From contig NZ_AP019749.1 of assembly GCF_006740045.1 (NCBI RefSeq), forward strand, positions 701,001 through 765,000: a stretch of DNA of 64,000 nucleotides. The letters run 5' to 3'. The translations under genes were made by a program, and so were the position numbers. The notes beneath the pieces were generated by a model. That model made no database searches and was not told where the DNA came from. It saw only the letters and a list, made by a program, of their open reading frames with translations. Positions 58,305-64,000 of the stretch are shown here, in pieces; positions within the stretch are counted from its first letter, which is position 1; each line of letters opens with the position of its first letter. This DNA comes from Comamonas terrigena NBRC 13299. Lineage in GTDB: Bacteria > Pseudomonadota > Gammaproteobacteria > Burkholderiales > Burkholderiaceae_C.

Positions 58305-59780
58305 ATGGGTAAGACCACCGGCTTTATGGAATACGACCGCATCGAAGAGGGCTACGCCCCGGTTGCGGAACGTCTGAAGAACTACAAGGAATTCGTCATT
58401 GCACTGACGCCCGAGCAGGCCAAGATCCAGGGCGCACGCTGCATGGACTGCGGCACCCCGTTCTGCAACAACGGCTGCCCGGTCAACAACATCATTCCGG
58501 ATTTCAACGATCTGGTGTACCGCGGCGACTGGGAGAACGCGATCAAGGTGCTGCACAGCACCAACAACTTCCCCGAATTCACCGGCCGCATCTGCCCCGC
58601 GCCCTGTGAAGCCGCCTGCGTGGCCAACATCAATGGCGATGCCATCGGCATCAAGTCCATCGAACACGCCATCATCGACCGCGCCTGGGACGAAGGCTGG
58701 GTCACGGCCCAGAAGCCCAAGCTGCTGACCGGCAAGAAGGTGGCCGTGGTCGGCGCCGGCCCTGCGGGCCTGGCTGCCGCCCAGCAACTGGTGCGTGCGG
58801 GCCACGATGTGACCCTGTTCGAGAAGAACGACCAGGTCGGTGGTCTGCTGCGCTACGGCATCCCCGACTTCAAGCTGAACAAGTCCAACATCGACCGCCG
58901 TGTCGAGCAACTGGTGGCCGAAGGCCTGAAGATCCGCACCGGCGTGCTGGTGGCGGGCAAGGACGGTCTGGGCAAGGACAGCAAGGTCACCAACTGGGCC
59001 AAGGAAACCATCGCCCCCGAAACGCTGATGGCCGAATTCGACGCCGTGCTGCTGACCGGCGGTGCCGAGCAGTCGCGTGACCTGCCCGTGCCCGGCCGTG
59101 ATCTGAAGGGCGTGCATTTCGCCATGGAGTTCCTGCCCCAGCAGAACAAGGCCACGGCCGAAGGCAAGTACAAGGGCCAGATCCGCGCCGACGGCAAGCA
59201 CGTTGTGGTGATCGGCGGTGGTGACACCGGCTCCGATTGCGTGGGCACCTCCAACCGCCATGGCGCCACCAGCGTGACCCAGCTGGAACTGATGCCCATG
59301 CCGCCCGAGCAGGAAAACAAGCCCCTGGTGTGGCCCTACTGGCCGCTGAAGCTGCGCACCAGCTCCAGCCACCAGGAAGGCTGCGAGCGCGAGTTCGCCA
59401 TCGGCACCAAGGAGTTCATCGGTGAAAAGGGCCAGCTGACGGCCGTGAAGACCGTGCGCCTGGAGTGGAAAGACGGCAAGATGACCGAAGTTGCCGGTTC
59501 CGAGCAGATCATCAAGGCCGATCTGGTGTTCCTGGCCATGGGCTTTGTCTCGCCGGTGCAGACCGTGCTGGACGCCTTTGGTGTGGACAAGGACCAGCGC
59601 GGCAACGTCAAGGCCACGACCGATCTGATCGGCGGCTACGCCACCAGCGTGCCCAAGCTGTTCGCCGCAGGCGACATCCGCCGCGGCCAGTCGCTGGTCG
59701 TCTGGGCCATCCGTGAAGGCCGCCAGGCTGCCCGCGCCGTGGACGAGTTCCTGGTGGGCGCCAGCCAGCTGCCCCGCTGA
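58305..59780 (+). CDS. gltD: Glutamate synthase, small subunit
   Basis: 491 residues. FAD-dependent NADPH oxidoreductase feeding electrons to GltB. N-terminal 4Fe-4S cluster region ([14 protein letters not shown] and C-P-A-P-C-E-A-A-C), FAD Rossmann motif [19 protein letters not shown] motif [15 protein letters not shown], and the C-terminal [17 protein letters not shown] lies before the ATG. The gene ends at a strong terminator (59843-59874). Confidence 0.98.
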   Translation: MGKTTGFMEYDRIEEGYAPVAERLKNYKEFVIALTPEQAKIQGARCMDCGTPFCNNGCPVNNIIPDFNDLVYRGDWENAIKVLHSTNNFPEFTGRICPAPCEAACVANINGDAIGIKSIEHAIIDRAWDEGWVTAQKPKLLTGKKVAVVGAGPAGLAAAQQLVRAGHDVTLFEKNDQVGGLLRYGIPDFKLNKSNIDRRVEQLVAEGLKIRTGVLVAGKDGLGKDSKVTNWAKETIAPETLMAEFDAVLLTGGAEQSRDLPVPGRDLKGVHFAMEFLPQQNKATAEGKYKGQIRADGKHVVVIGGGDTGSDCVGTSNRHGATSVTQLELMPMPPEQENKPLVWPYWPLKLRTSSSHQEGCEREFAIGTKEFIGEKGQLTAVKTVRLEWKDGKMTEVAGSEQIIKADLVFLAMGFVSPVQTVLDAFGVDKDQRGNVKATTDLIGGYATSVPKLFAAGDIRRGQSLVVWAIREGRQAARAVDEFLVGASQLPR

Positions 59781-59842
59781 GCCCGGTCTGGTCTGTGTGG
59801 CGGCCCCAGGGCCGCTGTGCGGGCCGACGCCGTACACCTCCG

Positions 59843-59874
59843 AGCCTTTGCGATGTCTGTCGCAAAGGCTTTTT
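59843..59874 (+). terminator. Rho-independent terminator of gltBD
   Basis: Perfect 11-bp stem AGCCTTTGCGA/TCGCAAAGGCT, 6-nt loop, followed by TTTTT. It lies 62 bp after the gltD stop. The left arm supplies an A-rich complement, so it may also end the convergent DUF3293 transcript. Confidence 0.95.
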
Positions 59875-59932
59875 GCATCCCGGGCCTGCCCCCGGGGTGC
59901 GGGAGCGGAGGATCAGGCCGCGCCCTGTGCCG

Positions 59933-60418
59933 TCAGCGCAGCAGCAGCAACCGGGGGACGGCGTCGCTGCCCACCGTCAGCACGGCGTTCTGCTCCCAGT
60001 GCCGGCCCCAGGCGCGGGATTGGGTGGGGCCCATATGCCAGACCAGCAGGCTGTCTTCGCCCGGCCACTCGCCTTGCGGGTCCCGGCCCTGGGCCGGGGC
60101 CCAGCTCCAGCCGTCCTGCTGCAGTGCCACACGCAGCGCCTGCATGCGGCGTTCGTTGTCCGCGGGCGACAGTGCGACGCCCAGCGGGTTGCAGGCCGTC
60201 AGCAGGCAGGCCTGCCGGGCTCCGCACTGTTGCATGGCGTGCTGCAGGGCCGGCGAGTGCACGTCCACTTGCAGCCTGGAGGCGGTGGCACGGGCGGGCA
60301 GCGCCACGTCGTACCAGGCCTGGCGGTAGGCCTGCACCAGGGCTGCGGGCAGCAGGGTGGGGTGGCCGTCGGCACACAGGGGCGCGGGCTGGGTGGTGGA
60401 TGCAGGACGAAGTGGCAT
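59933..60418 (-). CDS. DUF3293 family protein
   Basis: 161 residues, cytoplasmic, no TM segment. The DUF3293 pattern is visible: Y-R-Q-A-W-Y-D-V near residue 31, A-C-L-L-T-A-C-N-P-L-G-V-A-L-S-P-A-D-N-E-R-R-M, the G-E-W-P-G-E-D-S-L-L-V-W segment and a terminal G-R-H-W-E-Q-N-A-V-L. The family has no known function. It converges on gltD and is divergent from the amino-acid binding protein gene. No obvious ribosome site precedes the ATG at 60418. Confidence 0.85.
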   Translation of the reverse strand: MPLRPASTTQPAPLCADGHPTLLPAALVQAYRQAWYDVALPARATASRLQVDVHSPALQHAMQQCGARQACLLTACNPLGVALSPADNERRMQALRVALQQDGWSWAPAQGRDPQGEWPGEDSLLVWHMGPTQSRAWGRHWEQNAVLTVGSDAVPRLLLLR

Positions 60419-60573
60419 GGGCTTGCAGGAAATGGGATGCGCGCCATGGCGCTCTGGGCGACAATAGCGGATTCGTCCGGCAGCGGAACAGCCTGGGGGC
60501 GTACACCACGCTTCTTGCAGCCAGTTCCGGTCGCGCCGTTTGCAGGTCTTTCATCACCTTTTCTTTCGACACC

Positions 60574-61383
60574 ATGAAGAAACGCACCCTCCTGGCCACG
60601 GTGGCCCTGACTGCTTTGCTGGCCGCCTGCGGCAAGAATGAACCTGCCTCCACGGCAGCGGCCCCTGAAGCCGCTCCCGCACCGGCTGCCGTGACCAAGC
60701 TGGTCGTCGGTCTGGACGACAACTTCCCGCCCATGGGTTTCCGTGACGAAAAGAACGAGCTGGTCGGTTTCGACATCGACATGGCCAAGGAAGTCGCCAA
60801 GCGCGCCAACATCGAAGTGGAATTCAAGCCCATCGACTGGAACGCCAAGGAAGCCGAGCTGCTGGGCAAGCGCGTGGATGCGCTGTGGAACGGTCTGACC
60901 ATTCTGGAAGAGCGCAAGGAAAAGATCCTGTTCTCCGATCCCTACATGGTGAACAAGCAGATCATCATCGTGAAGGCCGGTTCGGACATCAAGGGCAAGC
61001 CTGACATGGCTGGCAAGACCGTGGGTGCCCAGGAAGGCTCCAGCGCCGTGACCGCCATGGCCAAGGACAAGGAACTGTCGGACAAGTTCAAGGAAACCAA
61101 GCTGTTCGGCGACAACATCGCTGCCCTGATGGACCTGGAAGCCGGCCGCCTGGACGTGGTGGTGGTGGATGAGGTGGTGGGCCGTTACCTGGTCAACAAG
61201 AAGCCCGACAACTACACCGTGCTGGCCGACGACTTCGGTACCGAAGACTACGGTGTGGGCTTCCGCAAGGACGACGAAGCCACCCGCAACAAGGTCAACG
61301 ACGTGATCGCCGAGATGAAGAAGGACGGCAAGGCCGCTGAAATCGCCAAGAAGTGGTTCGGCGCTGACGTCATCAAGCACTGA
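60574..61383 (+). CDS. Polar amino-acid ABC transporter, substrate-binding lipoprotein
   Basis: 269 residues. The signal peptide ends at a lipobox (L-L-A-A-C), so it is lipid-anchored. After an Ala/Pro-rich linker comes a family-3 solute-binding fold: L-V-V-G-L-D-D-N-F-P-P-M-G-F, G-F-D-I-D-M-A-K-E-V, LFSDPYMVNKQIIIV and K-W-F-G at the C-terminus. The ligand is a polar amino acid, possibly glutamine or glutamate given the neighbouring gltBD, but not determinable. A strong terminator (61403-61434) separates it from the permease gene. Confidence 0.94.
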   Translation: MKKRTLLATVALTALLAACGKNEPASTAAAPEAAPAPAAVTKLVVGLDDNFPPMGFRDEKNELVGFDIDMAKEVAKRANIEVEFKPIDWNAKEAELLGKRVDALWNGLTILEERKEKILFSDPYMVNKQIIIVKAGSDIKGKPDMAGKTVGAQEGSSAVTAMAKDKELSDKFKETKLFGDNIAALMDLEAGRLDVVVVDEVVGRYLVNKKPDNYTVLADDFGTEDYGVGFRKDDEATRNKVNDVIAEMKKDGKAAEIAKKWFGADVIKH

Positions 61384-61402
61384 GTCTGACCGACCGTGCT
61401 GT

Positions 61403-61434
61403 ACCGGCAATGCCTGGCATTGCCGGTTTTTTTT
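61403..61434 (+). terminator. Rho-independent terminator after binding-protein gene
   Basis: CCGGCAATGCC pairs with GGCATTGCCGG around a very small central loop, followed by eight T. It lies 20 bp after the stop, between the binding protein and its permease, so it probably keeps the binding protein in excess over the membrane parts. Confidence 0.94.
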
Positions 61435-61541
61435 GCTTTGCGACGACAATCGCGTCCTGGCATGCGGGTTGCACCCGCCATGTCCGGCGCCTGTGCCTGT
61501 GGCAGCTGCCCTTCACCCAAGCGCCACCTTGAAGGCCATCG

Positions 61542-62195
61542 ATGGATTATGTAATTTCGCTTTTGGGCCCCATGTCTGCCGGGGCCCTGGTTACGCTCAA
61601 GCTCTTTGTCATCACGCTGATCCTGTCCATCCCGCTGGGATTGGCATTGGCGTTGATGCGTATTTCCCGTTTCAAGGCGCTCAGCAGCCTGGTGGGCGGC
61701 TATATCTGGCTGATGCGCGGCACGCCGCTGATGCTGCAGCTGCTGTTCATCTACTTTGCCCTGCCGTTTGTGCCGGTGGTCGGCGTGCGCCTGCCTGACT
61801 TTCCGGCCGCCGTGGTGGCGTTCGCGCTGAACTACGCGGCCTACTTCGCTGAAATCTTCCGTGCCGGTATCCAGTCGGTGGACCGGGGCCAGTATGAAGG
61901 CGCCAAGGTGCTGGGCATGAGCTATGGCCAGACCATGCGCCGCATCGTGCTGCCGCAGATGTGGTCGCGCATTCTGCCGCCGGTCAGCAACGAGACCATC
62001 ACCCTGGTGAAAGACACCTCGCTGATATACGTGCTGGCGCTGAACGACCTGCTGCGCGTGGCGCGCGGCGTGGTGCAGCGTGACTTCACGTTCACGCCCT
62101 TCATTGTGGCGGCCTGTTTCTATCTGGTGATGACGCTGGTACTGACCTGGATCTTCCAATACCTCGAAAACCGCCATGCAAAGTACGAAGCCTGA
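61542..62195 (+). CDS. Polar amino-acid ABC transporter permease
   Basis: 217 residues, HisM/GlnP-type (HEQRO) permease with about five TM helices. [22 protein letters not shown] and [14 protein letters not shown] near the start, then [16 protein letters not shown] and the EAA loop [10 protein letters not shown]. Its end overlaps an in-frame ATG of the ATPase gene. A single permease gene suggests a homodimer. Confidence 0.95.
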   Translation: MDYVISLLGPMSAGALVTLKLFVITLILSIPLGLALALMRISRFKALSSLVGGYIWLMRGTPLMLQLLFIYFALPFVPVVGVRLPDFPAAVVAFALNYAAYFAEIFRAGIQSVDRGQYEGAKVLGMSYGQTMRRIVLPQMWSRILPPVSNETITLVKDTSLIYVLALNDLLRVARGVVQRDFTFTPFIVAACFYLVMTLVLTWIFQYLENRHAKYEA

Positions 62196-62199
62196 AGCC

Positions 62200-62964
62200 A
62201 TGTCCGAAGTGATGATTTCTGCCCAGGGCATCCACAAAGGCTTTGGCGGCACGCCGGTGCTCAAGGGCGTGTCGCTGGAACTGGCGCGCGGCGAGGTGGT
62301 GGCCATCATCGGCCCATCCGGCTCGGGCAAGAGCACGTTCCTGCGCTGCCTGAACCACCTGGAGACCATCGACCGCGGCACCATCACCATCGAAGGCGAG
62401 GTGCTGGCGCGCTCGGAAGGCGAGGCCAGGGCCCAGTATGTGAGCGAGGCCGAGATCCGCCAGATCGGCCGCAAGATGGGCATGGTGTTCCAGTCCTTCA
62501 ATCTGTTCCCGCACCTGACGGTGCTGGAGAACATCATCGAAGCGCCGATCATTGTCAAAGGCATGAAGCGCGATGCCATCGTGCCCAAGGCCGAGGCGCT
62601 GCTGCAGAAGGTGGGCCTGCTGGAAAAGCGCGATGCGTATCCCAACCGTCTGTCGGGCGGGCAGAAACAGCGCGTGGCCATTGCCCGTGCGCTGGCCATG
62701 GACCCGGACATTCTGCTGTTCGATGAACCCACTTCGGCCCTGGACCCGGAGCTGACCGGCGAAGTGCTGCGCACCATGCGCGAGCTGGCCGAAGAGCGCA
62801 TGACCATGTTGGTGGTCACGCACGAAATGGGCTTTGCCCGCGAAGTGGCCAACCGCGTGATCTTCATGGACGGCGGACACATCGTGGAGCAGGGGCCGGC
62901 GGCCGCGTTTTTCGCCAACCCGCAGCAGGCCCGTACCCGCGCCTTTCTGCAAAATATGTTGTGA
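62200..62964 (+). CDS. Polar amino-acid ABC transporter ATP-binding protein (GlnQ-like)
   Basis: 254 residues. Walker [11 protein letters not shown]-loop [10 protein letters not shown], signature LSGGQKQR, Walker [16 protein letters not shown]-loop [13 protein letters not shown]. The ATG at 62200 matches the usual family start; an ATG at 62176 overlapping the permease end would add 8 residues. It energises the preceding permease. Confidence 0.95.
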   Translation: MSEVMISAQGIHKGFGGTPVLKGVSLELARGEVVAIIGPSGSGKSTFLRCLNHLETIDRGTITIEGEVLARSEGEARAQYVSEAEIRQIGRKMGMVFQSFNLFPHLTVLENIIEAPIIVKGMKRDAIVPKAEALLQKVGLLEKRDAYPNRLSGGQKQRVAIARALAMDPDILLFDEPTSALDPELTGEVLRTMRELAEERMTMLVVTHEMGFAREVANRVIFMDGGHIVEQGPAAAFFANPQQARTRAFLQNML

Positions 62965-63072
62965 TGCAGCAACACTCTGCCCCGTGACTGTCACAGCGCA
63001 GCCACAAGGCGGGTGCCGTTGGCTATGCTGCGCCGCAGCGTGACAGGGCCGCCCCGTGCTGCCACTGTCGCT

Positions 63073-63106
63073 GCGAATAAACATACACTGGTGTATGTTT
63101 ATTCGC
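63073..63106. promoter_or_regulatory. 34-bp palindrome upstream of mlaF (TetR/AcrR-operator-like)
   Basis: Perfect 16-bp arms (GCGAATAAACATACAC and GTGTATGTTTATTCGC) with a 2-bp TG spacer. It ends 70 bp before the mlaF start codon and 109 bp after the ATPase gene. The core ACATACAC/GTGTATGT resembles operators of AcrR/TtgR-type TetR repressors. The alternative, a cruciform or terminator, is less likely because no U-tract or GC-rich stem exists. No tetR gene is in the window. Confidence 0.65.
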
Positions 63107-63176
63107 CAAATTGCAGCCAAGCCGGGCGCTTGTTTGCACAATAAGCCCCTTTGGGCCGTGGAAAACTTCAATCCCC

Positions 63177-64000
63177 ATGTCTGATTCCCCTTCATTGGTA
63201 GAGCTGCGCAATGTCACGTTCGGCTATGGCGAACGGGTGATCCTGCGCGACCTCTCGCTGTCCGTGCCACGTGGCAAGGTGACGGCGCTGATGGGGGCTT
63301 CCGGCGGTGGCAAGACCACGGTGCTGCGCCTGATTGGCGGACAGAACCGCGCCCAGCAGGGCCAGGTGCTGTTCGATGGCCAGGATGTGGGCACCATGGA
63401 CCAGACCCAGCTGTACGCCGCACGCCGGCGCATGGGCATGCTGTTCCAGTTCGGGGCTTTGTTCACCGACATGAATGTGTTCGACAACGTGGCTTTTCCG
63501 CTGCGCGAGCACAGCCAGCTGCCGCCGTCCATGGTGCGCGATATCGTGCTGATGAAGCTGCAGGCCGTGGGCCTGCGTGGCGCACGCGATCTGATGCCCA
63601 GCCAGATTTCCGGCGGCATGGCCCGCCGTGTGGCCCTGGCCCGTGCCATGGCCCTGGATCCCGAGCTGATCATGTACGACGAGCCGTTTGCCGGGCTGGA
63701 CCCGATTTCGCTGGGCACGTCGGCGCGCCTGATCCGGATCCTGAACGACGCCATGGGCCTGACCACGATCCTGGTCTCCCACGATGTGGAAGAGACTTTC
63801 CGCGTGGCGGACCATGTGGTGATTCTGGGCGCTGGCGGCGTGGCCGCACAGGGCACGCCACAGGAAGTGATGGACTGCCCCGATCCATTGGTGCAGCAGT
63901 TTGTCCACGCCCGGCCCACGGGACCGGTGCCTTTCCACTATGCCGCCCCCTCGCTGGAGGCCGATTTTGGCGCCGCACACGGTGACGGAGGTGCACGATG
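63177..64000 (+). CDS. mlaF: MlaF: ATP-binding protein of the Mla phospholipid transport system (stop codon cut by window edge)
   Basis: 274 residues; the window ends at TG of the TGA stop, assuming the next base is A. ATPase of the MlaFEDB complex that moves phospholipids between membranes (Ttg2A in Pseudomonas). Walker A GASGGGKTT, signature ISGGMARR typical of MlaF, Walker B LIMYDEPFAGLDPIS, H-loop V-S-H-D-V-E-E-T-F. The ATG at 63998-64000 probably begins mlaE and would overlap the stop (ATGA). A 34-bp palindrome lies upstream. Confidence 0.95.
   Translation, partial: MSDSPSLVELRNVTFGYGERVILRDLSLSVPRGKVTALMGASGGGKTTVLRLIGGQNRAQQGQVLFDGQDVGTMDQTQLYAARRRMGMLFQFGALFTDMNVFDNVAFPLREHSQLPPSMVRDIVLMKLQAVGLRGARDLMPSQISGGMARRVALARAMALDPELIMYDEPFAGLDPISLGTSARLIRILNDAMGLTTILVSHDVEETFRVADHVVILGAGGVAAQGTPQEVMDCPDPLVQQFVHARPTGPVPFHYAAPSLEADFGAAHGDGGAR

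Overview
The window is a high-GC chromosomal segment whose protein sequences (GroEL with a GGM tail, GltBD followed by an amino-acid ABC transporter and mlaF, a pcaIJF operon with a Bug-type receptor, dgt next to aroB) point to a betaproteobacterium of the order Burkholderiales, most likely family Comamonadaceae (Comamonas/Delftia-like). This is inferred from gene content and sequence style; no database search was run. I recognise no rRNA, tRNA, CRISPR array, phage or intact insertion sequence.

Layout. 1-0.8 kb: the 3' end of pgi. 1.1-8.5 kb: an iron/siderophore block with a Fur-like box, a TonB-dependent receptor, a small membrane protein and a MacA-MacB-outer-membrane-factor exporter of the PvdRT-OpmQ kind. 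8.5-16.8 kb: a LysR regulator divergent from an alpha/beta-hydrolase-fold protein that has lost its nucleophile, followed by a MexEF-OprN-type RND pump. 17.0-24.5 kb: a second iron locus with a Fur-like box, FecI-type sigma factor, FecR, a signalling TonB receptor with STN domain, a PepSY protein, a DUF3649 protein, a DUF3325 protein fused to an extra periplasmic domain, and a small exported protein.

24.5-33.8 kb: a LysR gene divergent from dsdA, then a complete peptide/nickel-type ABC transporter (binding protein, two permeases, a double ATPase) and an M81 (MlrC-like) metallopeptidase. Together these suggest uptake and breakdown of a peptide containing D-amino acids. 34.4-36.7 kb: groES-groEL under a CIRCE operator and ending in a good terminator. 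36.8-41.0 kb: aroB, dgt, a DUF1415 gene and a methyltransferase.

41.1-46.2 kb (minus strand): a TonB receptor followed by a LuxR-type response regulator and a 7TM-DISM histidine kinase. 46.3-52.0 kb: the beta-ketoadipate operon pcaI-pcaJ-pcaF-SDR-Bug receptor on the minus strand, divergent from an IclR-type pcaR, and ending in three consecutive hairpins with an anti-Shine-Dalgarno-like linker. 52.5-59.9 kb: a RAYT-family transposase relative with a ruined active site, an AT-rich palindromic element, then gltB-gltD and a terminator. 59.9-64.0 kb: a DUF3293 gene, a polar amino-acid ABC transporter (binding protein, terminator, permease, ATPase), a 34-bp palindrome and mlaF, whose stop codon is cut by the window edge.

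The most interesting items are the catalytically dead hydrolase beside the RND pump, the D-amino-acid/peptide operon, the inactive RAYT fixed in front of gltBD, the hairpin-rich 3' end of the pca operon, and the 34-bp palindrome in front of mlaF.
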